From NCBI GenBank assembly GCA_028583415.1, contig CM053272.1:76425439-76489438 (forward strand): a DNA stretch of 64,000 nt. The letters are read 5' to 3'. The notes below the pieces were generated by a model that was not told where the DNA came from, searched no databases, and was given only the letters and a program-made list of their open reading frames with translations. This DNA comes from Protea cynaroides. Taxonomy: Eukaryota > Streptophyta > Magnoliopsida > Proteales > Proteaceae. Below, piece after piece: positions 1-10,653 of this stretch (positions are counted from its first letter, which is position 1; each line of letters starts with the position of its first letter). A program made the translations under genes and the position numbers.

Positions 1-252
1 GACATGAACGCCATCTTGGCTAAACTATGCGGCATTCGAGATCACCAAAGGTAGTTCGCACACTCTGTGGAAAACAATTTTAGGCAAGTGCGGCATGCCC
101 AATCATCATTGTCATCTCAACTCCATGCAATACAAGCAGCCATGGTATGGGCGGGTATAATGTCTGAATATGACATTAAGGATGCGACAGCTGCATTACA
201 AGCAAAGACCTACCAGCGAGTTCATAAGTCCCCACCGTCAAATTCTGGGTGA
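1..252 (+). pseudogene. C-terminal end of antisense ORF, left-edge retroelement
   Basis: Reading from base 4, a frame runs to a stop at 250-252 with one internal TAG near 52. It resembles the last ~70 residues of the antisense proteins of elements B and C: a helical stretch (here DMNAILAKLCGIRDHQ, there MMGLLREIREAQRM), then an Ala/Gln-rich coiled segment and a short polar, proline-containing tail. The position also matches: the ORF ends ~245 bp from the primer-binding site and points towards the LTR, opposite to the element's own direction. The similarity is by eye and moderate, so position is the stronger argument. The rest lies outside the window. The 243 bp between this ORF and the primer site hold nothing I recognise. 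Confidence 0.5.
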
Positions 253-495
253 TCAGATGATCTCTACATTCCTATATTGTTGTTTTAGAACTGTCTTATT
301 TCCCTATTCAAGTTGTGGTGCTTAGTCTTTAGTCTTGCCCTAGCACACGTGTTCTTTTGTTAGTCATCACACAACACACCAGTTTAGTTTTATATTTACC
401 AGTTAGGATCTTTAAGCTTTTATTAGCCTATTGCTCAGATTACAGTAAAAGGGTTGTAGCATTGTCTTGGTTGGCATGGTGTAACAGAGCTTGTT

Positions 496-507
496 GCTCT
501 GATACCA
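496..507 (-). other. Primer-binding site, initiator tRNA-Met
   Basis: The plus strand reads gctctgatacca, the exact complement of TGGTATCAGAGC, the usual initiator-Met tRNA primer site of plant LTR elements. It lies 4 bases left of an LTR edge, so the element is minus-strand and its internal part runs left, out of the window. Confidence 0.85.
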
Positions 508-511
508 AACC

Positions 512-2987
512 TATCACACCCCAAAATACTAGTATGAAAAATTTTTAAGATACGACTGGATCAACACTGTAGTTTAGATGCGATCCCGCTAAGACCTTAT
601 AAGCGGTGCAACACCAGTAGAATACCATATACATAATCCAGAGTAATAAATAATGAAAGATAACTAAGTAACCATGAGTCCTCCAATGATAATTAAGAGT
701 AATAATATCAGTACATTACATCTTTTAAAACTTGTTCACAATCATCACCATCAATCAAACTTAAAATATCATTGCCCTATAAATCACGGGCTAACTAAAT
801 GTAATTTAAATAATCCAAAGGAAAAACAAATAAACTATCACTATTCAAGAATTCTCCATCAAGAACATCTATCCATTGAAGACAAATGCGTTGCATTCAC
901 AATCCGCGTCATGTGCTTCGTCTTCATAAGGCATCCCTCTTAACTAGGCTAAGTGAGAGATCGCCAACGCATTCAGATAATCAGCAATAGTAGTACTTAC
1001 AATATCATTTAAAAAAAATGGCGTACGTAAGGGTCAGCTCTCCAACATAAGGTCAATGCTAAAAATAGACAGGCAAGCTAACAAAATGCATGATCAGTTT
1101 ATTACACACAACAATGCAAAAGTTCGGTATCATGTATGCTAGTATGCTATGGTAAGGCCTAACCACACTTCCCATAAGCTGACTATGACCTCCATGCACG
1201 GGAGTGTTTAGACACCTACCAGTCTAGTCTTATAGCCCTGGTAAAGCCACATGACATCCCAATCAGAAAGGTGATCAGGTAGCAAGTCTGGATAGTGATG
1301 TTCCAATGAACACTGCTGACCCTTCCCCCTTATCACTCCACTCTACCAGTACCTGACCCCCTACCAGCTAGGGTTGCATATAGGGGTAGTGCTACTAACC
1401 AAATCCTATATGTCATCTGAAATATCCCTCTCACCAAGCCCAGCAGGAATCCCAGACCATCCATTTTGCTCCCCTAAGATGTTGTCATCTAGCTAGAATT
1501 GTCTAGCAAGTCAGATCCAGTGGTCCTCGATTGTTTCACCATTGCCTACTAGATCTCAGTCACATATATCCATATCACAATCATATATTATAGATGCAAA
1601 TGCATACACAAAGCAGTTATTGAATGACATAGTATCACAACAAGCATGTGACACAACAATCATATATCATAAACACTCCAAAATCAATTAGAGGTTCTAT
1701 TCCTTACCTGGGTTCTTGAAAATTCCACTACCTGCACCATGTGAGTAGACTAAATCCATGTACGTAACACCTAGATTGAGTAAATTAATATTAATCTCTT
1801 GATTGTATTCTCAGCAGGCTGAGTAATAGTCCTCTAGGGTTGGCCGGTCGGTGCCTCGATTGCACCTACCATGACTGTCATAACGTCCGACGAAGGTCAG
1901 AACCTTCTGCCAAGGGTCAGTCACGAAGTCTATCGGTACAGTATCAGTGACCACCGCTGTGTCTGGCCACTTCCAGTGGCCTTCTAAAACTGTTCAAACG
2001 TTGAGCCGGATCTTAGAATCCATCATCCGTGGTAATGTCCAACCTCTCCCAGGACACACTTTGGAACTTCTTCCTTTGTGTTCGTCGATTATCCACAAGA
2101 TGTGAGATTAGTCCCTAATTTGCTAACTTAGCGTGGTCCAATCGTGGGCTACCTCCTAGGCCTAAATATTGATGTAACAAGGATGGATTCAAGGTTTACA
2201 TTAAATCACTCATCGAGAATATGTCTTCTCGATATCACAAAGCAACACAATGGTTCTACCATTAATGGAGAGTGATCATCCATCACCTTAAAGTAATAAT
2301 CGATAGAGTACGGAATTTTTATTAGAATATATAGAAAGGTTTAGAGTTTTACTGACAATTGCTTGACCAATGTTGATCGGTGGTATATGTCGTCAATAAA
2401 TTTTCAACACTAGTGCTGCAAAGCTTCTCCCTCTTCCTTCAACTTCCTCCCTTTCTCTGAGAACGCATCAGAACTTCTAAGGTAGGTACATACTCAAACA
2501 AAAGTGAAAAGGTAGGGTTTTTAATTTATTGAGGTGTCCTTCTTGGAGTAGAACTCCTAGTTTGAGTAACGAACTCATGGGGAGTTGCCTAGTAGCAAGA
2601 GTTTGAGTTATGAAGGAACTCCTTTCATTCCCCAACTCCAAAGGTGGTTAGGATAGGTGTGGGCCCCTTTGGATTCGTCCATGGATCCAAGGAATATCCT
2701 AAATAGCTTCCAAAACGAATCCAAACTATCAAATTTTGTTGATAGGTTCATTTTGGTCTGGCCGGTTGATGATCCTGGTCTTTAACCTATCGGGTTTACA
2801 GACTGACGGTATCAACCGGCCGCTTTTAAGTTGCATATTCTCACGTGGCAAGAAAAGTTTGAGAGTTTAAAGGGCACCTGTCATGTTAGTCATCAATTTG
2901 GCATCGCATCAGATTCATCGATGGTGGAAAACCCTGGCATGAAAGAAAAACTGAGTTAGGCCAGGTTTTCTGGGTGCAGGTTTTACA
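512..2987 (-). mobile_element. 5' LTR of left-edge Ty3/gypsy element (subfamily L)
   Basis: On the minus strand this LTR would start TGTAAAACCTGC (right edge) and end GGGGTGTGATA (left edge) next to the primer site, about 2.48 kb. The right ~600 bp align with the LTR fragment at 52.8-53.4 kb: both have the pyrimidine-rich block with CTTCAACT, a GTACG/GTACATACTC stretch, and the same closing words GTTAGGC..., TTTTCTGGGTG and GGTTTTACA. The terminal dinucleotide TA instead of CA is a probable mutation. The target duplication cannot be tested because the other end is outside the window. No coding sequence is seen in it. Confidence 0.7.
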
Positions 2988-4141
2988 TTACATCCTCTGG
3001 TTCTTCCCTCTAGCTAACACTTTGAAAACATGTCCTATTTTTAATAAATCGAAGGGTGTAGACGGATGTTGTGTTGTCTGGCATTTCCTCCAGATAACCC
3101 TCTATGATCGAGTGTGTATCCCAGTAGGCTGACAGTAAGTAATTTGGAGGCAACACCAGATAGTATTCCCTTCTTCTTACCCTCTCTGAAGATCTACCAT
3201 GCTCACAAGGCTAAGTATAAGGAGCCTCTGATGAAATCTGGAGGATATGACTTCGGTGTTTTCGGAGGATATGCCCCCGGTGAGTATCCTCCGGATCAAG
3301 TGCAGAGGTCACTCGAACCAAAGTTCTAGGCCTCCATCTTTGGGGCATTTCATCCTTAACATTATGCCATTATTTCCAATTGGTGGGAATCATCCTCCCA
3401 AGGTAGGGGAAGAGGTTAGAGTCACTATTGACTCATTTCAACCCCAACGATGAGATGGGTGAACATCCTATTCTCTATGGTTCATTTCTTGCCTTTCATT
3501 TATGGAGGCTATCAATGGTGGAGTGTTTCACCACTAGGTCTAGCATGGTGGTGGAAGAGAGAGAGAGATACAAACTCTCAACCAAAGAGTGATCCACCTA
3601 CGTTACTAGGTTTTGTTTACCTCTGTTAATAGAGGAGTAACTCTCATTAGGCTTACCATTAAGCTGGAGGAGAGAAAAAGAGAGAGTGAGGTGGACGTAC
3701 CTCACAAAAGAGAAGCTAGGCACAAGCTTGAGCGCCCTTACACTTCCCAAGGCCTCCTTCATGAATCCCAAGGTTAAAGAAATAAATAAGGGGGTTAGTG
3801 TCCCTATTTATAGAATCTCGAGGAGAGAGAGTATCTCACACATTTGATTCTTGCACACAAACCGGGGGCAGGCTATCGGGTGGTGTTCCATCGGGTAGAT
3901 CCTCCAGTTAGGCCAAATTATATCCCTCCAATCAGTAGGATGACTCTTATGCATTGGGATGTATGTGGGGCCACTCTAGGCCAATCCTAGTGCATTTAAA
4001 TTATCACATATGTATAGAGAGACTCACCTAAGACTCAAATGTGTCCATTGGATCCATGTTGAGTGCCCTATTAGTCTGAGTATTGAGACTTGGCACAAGA
4101 GGAATACGGGTTAATAGTGGATTCCGAGTGTGGGTCTCACA
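2988..4141 (-). mobile_element. LTR fragment (subfamily H), minus strand
   Basis: The right edge reads ...GGGTCTCACA, the complement of a TGTGAGACCC LTR start. A TATA box on the minus strand (TCTATAAATAGGG, 3804-3816) sits ~330 bp inside, as in the LTRs of element B. The left part is cut off by the neighbouring LTR. The edge directly abuts an RT fragment with no polypurine tract between, so either an internal deletion or an insertion made the junction. The open frames at 3.1-3.45 kb have no coding support. Confidence 0.5.
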
Positions 4142-4950
4142 CAAACCTTCGATAGTACCCGACTAAACCTAAGAAACTATGAATCTCAGTAACCATCTTG
4201 GGTGCTTCCCAATTTATGATGGCCTTAATCTTACTAGGATCCACTTTGATTCCTTCGGCTGATACTACGTGACCTAAGAATGCCATCACACTTCTTGAAC
4301 TTGGCATAGACGTCGTAGAGTGTCTTTTCTCTTAGCCTTTGTAATGCTTATCATAAATGCACCTTGTGCTCCACTTCATTCCGATAGTATATTCTCCACT
4401 TCATTCCGATAGTATATTAAAATATCATCGATAAAGACTATTACTGAGGTGTCTAGCATGTCATGAAACTCTCGATTCAGGAGTTCCATGAATGATGCCG
4501 GGGCATTGGTCAGTCCAAATGACATGACTAAGAATTCATAGTGTCCATACCTAGTTCAAAACGCTATCTTCGGTATGTCACTCTCCTTGATCTTCAACTA
4601 ATGGTAATCTGATCTAACGTACATTCTAGTTTATCCTGCTAATTACGTGTCATCTATCAATGCAGGTCTATTTATATAACATGTATCATAAATTCTATTG
4701 GAGACACAATGAAAAGTTCTACTGCATACCTGATTGAATTCTGATGTTATTTCTGACCTATTTCATTCCTTTATCTCCTCCATTTCGTTGGTGAATATCT
4801 AAGAGAAGGATGGCATTAACTTTCTTTTCATCTTCGTCTAGAGTGTCTGTCATGCCCTCTTCTGTATTTTGCTTGCCAAACTTTCGAAATGCTTGGTCTG
4901 CGGTGTGATCTTTATTGCAATACTTAGTAGGCTGGCTAGCATTGCTAATG
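4142..4950 (-). pseudogene. Reverse transcriptase fragment, Ty3/gypsy (remnant element)
   Basis: The minus strand of 4142-4680 parallels the RT region of element C around 34,130-34,610, word for word in places (the block for YYRRF, the LGHVV region and the FGLTNAPASFMELLN region). Frames are broken by stops and small indels and no long ORF survives. About half of RT plus all of RNase H and integrase are missing on the LTR side. From ~4680 to 4950, where protease should lie, I see no clear motif. A 25-bp tandem duplication at 4369-4418 interrupts it. Confidence 0.6.
4369..4418. repeat. 25-bp tandem duplication
   Basis: A unit beginning ctccacttcattccgatag is present twice head to tail with no differences, inside the dead RT fragment. 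It is a recent local duplication. Confidence 0.8.
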
Positions 4951-4961
4951 CAACATTCAAT

Positions 4962-6000
4962 TCAATATAGGGATCCATCTAACCTTACCCCTACCCTTGG
5001 TTTTCCTTCATGAAGAGTTTTCGAAGACGACACATCCTGCATCACTAGGTGTTGGGGACATTCTGTCATTGTGTGCCCAATACGGCGACACCCCAAACAT
5101 TTGAGTACCCCCTTTGGGAAGGTTCTGACTACCTCCACCGTGGGTCTGGGTTTGATCTCCACAGTCGGGTGACATGTCTGATAAAACTTTCTGGAGATAT
5201 CTTCTTCTGGTGTCAATGATCTCCTCTCCAAGTGGTAGTTTTGTAGAGTCTTTGGAGAAGCATAGTTGAGAGATCTTCTCCTTGCAAATGTCACGGATGT
5301 TCAATTGTTGAGGTGACATCTTCGGTTGTTCTTAATGTCCCCACCAGGTGTAGGGATCACCCACAATCATGTACTCCATATAAGCCTTGGTGACTTCCTC
5401 AGGACGCTCCCCCTTGTCAAAATGCTGACTTGTAACTTGGTTAGTTTTGGGTGGCAAAGGGTTTTCCTTCCCTAGGGTGTGCACTTGGGGAACATAATTA
5501 GCTAAGAAAGCCTCTCAAAATGTTTCCCATGTGACCTCTCCATGTTGTTGTAGCAATTTGGGTTCTAGGTCTTGCCACCACTGATATGATGATCCCTCTA
5601 GCTGGTAAGTAGCACAAGCGATCCTTTTGCTTTCGGAACAGTCAAGAATTCCTATTATCTTCTCCATGTTCTAGACCCAGTACATAGGTTGTGCGGGGTC
5701 CTCGAAGTTCCCGATAAATTTCTTTGGTTTCAGCTTTGGGAATTAGTGCATGGTTTGTAGATGTGCTTGGCTCTCATGCTATTGTTCCCTCAGCACTTCA
5801 CACTGTTCCTAGCCCATAGTATGAGCTAGGTTCCTCATGGTTGCTGAAATGTTCTTAGGAGTAGCTTTGGGTGGCGGCGGTAGCATAGTTTCCACCTGAG
5901 TATTCGTACCAAGAGGCAGAGTGAGTGACTATGTCTCATTCGGATTTGATCCATCACTCTGGTAGTTAGCAGGCAAATTTGAGTGGGTATTAGGTGTCAT
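4962..6000 (-). pseudogene. gag polyprotein remnant with CCHC zinc knuckle
   Basis: The frame starts at ATG 5998-6000 (MTPNTHSNLPANY) and runs left with several stops. Residues near 5530-5590 read WWQDLEPKLLQQHGEVTWE, the capsid signature of Ty3/gypsy gag (W-W plus TWE.F...F...Y.P). The 110-aa frame at 4962-5294 carries CLGCRRIGHTMTEC, a CX2CX4HX4C knuckle for RNA binding. Upstream Pro-rich and Gln-rich segments match the N-terminus of gag in element B. It is a dead copy of the same broad Tekay-like family. Confidence 0.65.
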
Positions 6001-6660
6001 TCATAACCGGTAACAATTACTAAAAAGTTACATTAACACAGTTAGTGACATGTTCTATGGCAAGCGGTATGGAGGTAATATCGGAACAGAACATGAATGA
6101 AATGACACCAAACATGCAACAGCCAAAACCAAATAAAGTATATATATCAAAATTTTATTTATCTGGTTACAATGTCCAGTTTCAAAAATAGCGACTAGAA
6201 CCTGCGACCGAAAATCTCAATGTCTTATGGAACTGGCCAGTCGTGACATCCGGTCATAGTAGTGGCGCGACAAGTAGTTCGACTGGTGCCATTACCGAGA
6301 GCACCAAAACCCAACCAGTGGGATATCCAATCATAGTATCTGGCTGCAACCCCCTTCTGGAATCATGACTAGATGGGAAAATTTTTCCCTCCTATAAATT
6401 CCTAAGCGGGTTTAAAATTTTTCTATTCATTTCTAACTTTTGTCCCAAGCGGCTAGAGCTCCATTTTCACCTCTGGGCATTGGATTCTCACATCTGGTGA
6501 ACTCCCGACCTTCAACACTTCAATCAATGTTCTCTTACATCGATCAAAGGTATGATTTCTTTGATTTCACTTACAAATCTCATTCTTAAGGTTTGAGATT
6601 TGTTGGAATCAAACCTTAACTTTTCTTTTTCTTAAGTTTCTTCTTCTCCAATTGATGCTG
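6001..6660 (+). promoter_or_regulatory. Leader of remnant element: candidate antisense promoter and 5'-UTR intron
   Basis: Transcribed away from gag, this stretch has a TATA box (TATAAAT, 6393-6399) and then, ~150 bp on, ATCAAAG|GTATGA with donor GT at 6550-6551. The same spacing and donor occur in element C (donor at 37,261) and B (donor at 14,993, minus strand). A CTTAAC-like branch site, a pyrimidine run and AAG at 6634-6636 could close an 87-nt intron. Short GGTCG/CGACC-type words (6190-6300) lie upstream of the TATA box. No antisense ORF is recognisable beyond it, because element A begins soon after. Confidence 0.4.
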
Positions 6661-6817
6661 GCATGTTTTTGTCCATTTAAATGCTTCTATATCGCTACTC
6701 TCGTGATCATTCAATGATTATGTCACAATTGCCTTGCACATTCCCTAGGAATCATGTAAACATTTGGAATTCTTTCTTTTGCACTCAACTATGTTTTGGT
6801 TTTATGCAACTTTTCCT

Positions 6818-6962
<145 letters not shown>

Positions 6963-7060
6963 CGAAAGAACCCTGAACCAAAAACCTCCACTCTTTTTTC
7001 CTCTTTTCACATCTTGCATCCTTTCAAGCTGACCTCTCCCCCTTTACACACCTTTTACAC

Positions 7061-8770
7061 ATGGCACCAACTGGGAGACCAGAAAGTTCTTATAACCTAC
7101 GGGAAACCTAGGCCCGTCACACATAAGCAAATATATGCCAAGAGAGAGTAGATATTGCTATAGGTCCAAACCCGCAAGACATCAATCTGCAGAAGGAGTC
7201 GACGGCCCCCACCCTGACCCCTCTCAGTATGTCACCAGAGCACAGTTTGATCGGCTAGCACAACAATTGGTCGCCTTAACCGACTTGTTATAGCAACGAT
7301 CGCGGCTGCGCCAGCTATCTCTATACCTCCTGTTGATGTCCCAAAAGTCCCGCAGAGATCTTGACATTCTAGATGCTCTGCTCCACATGCTGCGCCCCCA
7401 GTCCCATGAGGGTTAGCCCATCCATAGACTCATATTTCAATAGGGATCAGAGCAATCGTTATGGGGAGCCCTACTTTTAGCATGTTCCAAACTACGACCC
7501 TACCAAAATAGTAGAGAGTAGTCCTGAGTCCCCGGCAGTCTCAAGAAAATCATCCATCTCGAACAGATTGGGGTCGAGACATGGAGGTAAAAGGGCCCAT
7601 GGTAGAATGTACATAGAACAGGACGTGGCTCGCGAGACTCAAAGAAGGGTCAAAGAAACTAGACGTGCTAGAGAAGATGCCCAGGCAAGAGTCGATGCGA
7701 CCAAACAAGCCCCAGAAGATAACCAAGTAAGGGCCGAAGAAGTCAAGCGAGTCCAAGAAGAAGCCCAAGCTAGGGTCGATATGGCATAGGAGGAGAGAGC
7801 AACAGCTATCCCGTCAGTCCTTGCAGTTCCACCCATTGTTCCAGTAGTAACCACTCCCTCGGTAGGAAGTATACCCGCTAATGATGAAAATACAGTCAGG
7901 CTCGAGCGTTTAGTGAAAGATCTGATAGACAGGTTACAGCATGTTGAGCGGGGGGTTGATGCTAATGCCCTCCAGGACTATGCCATGGAGACAGCTCTGA
8001 GCCTGATTGTATTTTAAGGTTGGTATGGTCATTTACGGCCACCACAATGCCTTATGTTGCAGAGCTTTCCCGTCCACCTTAAGGAGGCTGGAAGGACATG
8101 GTTCAATAATCTACCCCCCAAGTCTGTGGGGACCTTCAAGGAACTTAGCAGCCTGTTCCTCTCCCATTTCCATGGGAGCCGAACCCAGAAAAAGAATTTA
8201 TCTCATCTAATGGTGATCAAATAAGGCGAGAAGGAGCCTCTTCCACCGTTCATCACCCGTTTCCTGGGAGTAGTAGGAGAGATCAAGGATCTCCAGCTGG
8301 ATGTGATCATGTCAACCCTGTCAAAAGCCTACCTGGATCCCCAGTTGGTATTTTCTCTCAACAAGAAGCTTCCCAGAACAAATGCCAAAATTTTCAGTCG
8401 ATGTGACAGATATGTATTGGGAGCAAAAGCCGTAGCAGAGTTACCCGAACGAGTGAATCCATCTCCAGCAGCTAGGGAAAGAAAGAAGAATGAAGTTTTG
8501 GAGAATGCTCTTAAAGAAGGAGAAGCAAGCAAGAAAACAAAAGTGGACAAGGAACTATACCCGGCCCACCCTGCACTCAACTATACCATGATTGAGATTC
8601 TTAATATCAAGAAAGGTGACACTTTGCTCGTCCCTCCCCCCAAGATGATATCCAAGCCCGACGAGCTCAACCTACAACTATATTGTGCTCATCACCAGGA
8701 CCACGGCCACGATACCAACTTGTGCAGACATCTGAAAGGCCTGGTCGAAGATTTGGTCCAGCATGGATGA
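7061..8770 (+). pseudogene. Element A gag (Tat-lineage Ty3/gypsy)
   Basis: A broken frame starts at ATG 7061 (MAPTGRPESSYN; start chosen because it opens the first recognisable gag frame). The N-terminal part at ~7200-7310 reads QYVTRAQFDRLAQQLVALTD. At 7568-7790 there is a strongly charged coiled coil. Around 8080-8180 it reads RTWFNNLPPKSVGTFKELSS, the retrotransposon-gag capsid motif. The 155-aa frame 8303-8770 ends with YCAHHQDHGHDTNLCRHLK, the Y-C-x-H-x-D-x-G-H-D-T signature typical of Tat gag. At least four stops and several frame changes make it non-functional. Confidence 0.75.
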
Positions 8771-9287
8771 TGGACTGAGTTCTTAGGACCCAAACAGGGG
8801 CCACCCCCGCCTCTTGTACCCGCAGTGGTACTTTTACCGCTTCCCCCAATGATACCACCAGGAAGAGCAGAGGGGGTCTAGCGTCGGCCCCTGCCACAAC
8901 CAATGTCACTCTCGCAGGGGTTTATGGGACAAATTAATCTACAGCCGTGGGGGTATCATGAGAAGATGAGGGAGCCAACCCTAGAGGGGTCCGAACAGTT
9001 CGAGAAGCGAGTCTCCCCAGGAGACTATTGGGTAGGGCAGGACTAGAGCAAGATCTAGGGCTAAGTGATGATGAATATGTGACTTTAAGTCTCCTAGAGT
9101 GTGTGATGGTGACAGTCTAGCTGGAGCACATGCGACAGGAAGTATTTCCGATCGTGGTCGAGCCTATGGAGGAGGAGTCAACTAAAGGAAAGAAAATCAA
9201 GGAAGGAAGAGAAGCCTAGGTGGATCGTCCTCCAAGAAAGTCAGGTATGAAGGGTATATTTATTTTGGCATTGATGACCTTATTAAT

Positions 9288-9770
9288 GTGGTTACCCCCC
9301 ATGAAGATCCCCTCGTTGTCAAGATGGCCATTGGAAAAGAGTGGGAAGTAAGCCGCCTACTGGTGGACACTGGAAGCACCTGTGAGATCCTTTACCACGA
9401 CATATACCGGAGGCTAGGATACAAAGATGAGCAATTGAGACCCATTAGATATTCTCTTCTGGTATTTAATGAAGAAGGTGTGCGGGTTAAGGGAGCTATC
9501 CAAATCGATACTCGTTTGGGGACTTACCCTGCCCGAGTAAGTGTCAACTTGAAATATATGGTGGTAGATACCCGTTCGAGCCACAATGGCATCTTTGGCA
9601 GATCTGATCTTAATAAACTACAGGTCTGCCTCTCAACCTACTACCTACTTAGGAAGTTCCTAACTGAGTGGGGGGTCGGACATTTCTGGGCTGACCAGTT
9701 AGTATCTAAGAGGTGTCACGCAGCCACCCTGGCCACACTCGATGAAGATCAACTGGTGCAGGTGATCTAG
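9288..9770 (+). CDS. Element A aspartic protease domain
   Basis: Open frame of 160 codons. LLVDTGSTCEILY at residues ~25-37 carries the catalytic D-T-G of retropepsins with the flanking pattern of Tat elements. YPARVSVNLKYMVVD and NGIFGRSDLNKLQ match the C-terminal half of the domain, where other members read YNAILGRP.LN. It would process the Gag-Pol polyprotein. Protease and RT are separated by ~350 bp with stops (9771-10,124) that still show linker words such as ANADVFAWAPEDM, so the domain is intact but the polyprotein is not. Confidence 0.75.
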   Translation: MVTPHEDPLVVKMAIGKEWEVSRLLVDTGSTCEILYHDIYRRLGYKDEQLRPIRYSLLVFNEEGVRVKGAIQIDTRLGTYPARVSVNLKYMVVDTRSSHNGIFGRSDLNKLQVCLSTYYLLRKFLTEWGVGHFWADQLVSKRCHAATLATLDEDQLVQVI

Positions 9771-10124
9771 CTTGATGAATATCGTGATGACTTTCCTGTG
9801 GAGTGGACGACTCCAGTTGAAGATCACATCCCTGTGCTATTCGACGATGATCATCTAGAGAAGACCTTCCTTATCGGCTCAGCCCTCCCAGAAGGATAGA
9901 AACGATAACTTATTGAGTTTCTAAAGGCGAACGCTGATGTATTTGCCTGGGCTCCAGAGGATATGCTAGGGATCCCCTGATCGACCATGGAGCACCACTT
10001 GAAATCAAAGCCCTATAAGACAGAATAAAAGAGTCATTTTAGTAAAAAAGCAAGTAATCATCGATCATGAGGTTGATAAGTTGTTAAAACCAGATTTATC
10101 TGGGAAGTATACTATCCCAACTGG

Positions 10125-10653
10125 TTGGCCAATGTTGTACTAGTGCCTAAGTCTGATGACCACTGGCATGTTTGTACTGATTTTATAGATCTCAATAAAG
10201 CATGCCCCAAAGATTCCTACCCCCTGCCTCGAATAGATCAGCTCATAGACGCTACTGCCAGGCACGAGTTGATGTCCCTTCTAGACTCATATTCTGGGTA
10301 TAATCAAATCAAGATGGCCAAAGAAGATGAAGAGAGCACTGCTTTTATCACTAGTAAGGGCACCTACAACTACACTGTGATGCCTTTTGGGATCAAAAAT
10401 GCGGGTGCAACATATCAGATGCTTGTCAATAAAGTAATTGAAAAACAAATTGGTAGGACCATGGAGGTGTATGTAAATGACTTCCTGGTAAAGACAGCTA
10501 AAGCACCTAATCATCTGACAGACCTTAAGGAAGTTTTCTAAGTAGTACGATGAATTTCTATGCGTCAACCCCTCAAAATTTGCCTTTAGTGTACAGTCTG
10601 AAAAGTTCTTGGGGTTTATGGTGTCGCAGAGAGGGATCGAGGCCAACTTGCAA
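10125..10653 (+). pseudogene. Element A reverse transcriptase, 5' part, cut by element B
   Basis: The 138-codon frame 10,125-10,541 shows CTDFIDLNKACPKDSYPLPR, LLDSYSGYNQI and VMPFGIKNAGATYQ, which are RT blocks of the Tat lineage. The catalytic box reads VYVND where V-Y-V-D-D is expected: the first catalytic Asp is Asn, so this copy is catalytically dead. After a stop at 10,539 the frame limps on to GIEANLQ at 10,653, where element B interrupts. The sequence resumes at 22,575 with the words that normally follow (VIQTMKSPTTLKQVQ). Confidence 0.85.
10649..10653. other. Target-site duplication of element B, left copy
   Basis: TGCAA directly before the TGTAAGACCC start of the 5' LTR. The identical TGCAA follows the 3' LTR at 22,570-22,574. 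Confidence 0.92.

Noticed and set aside
7060..7080. Primer-binding site for element A at TGGCACCAACTGGGAG
   Set aside because: No tRNA 3' end that I know matches beyond TGG, and no LTR edge is recognisable to its left; it is better read as the gag start (MAPTG).
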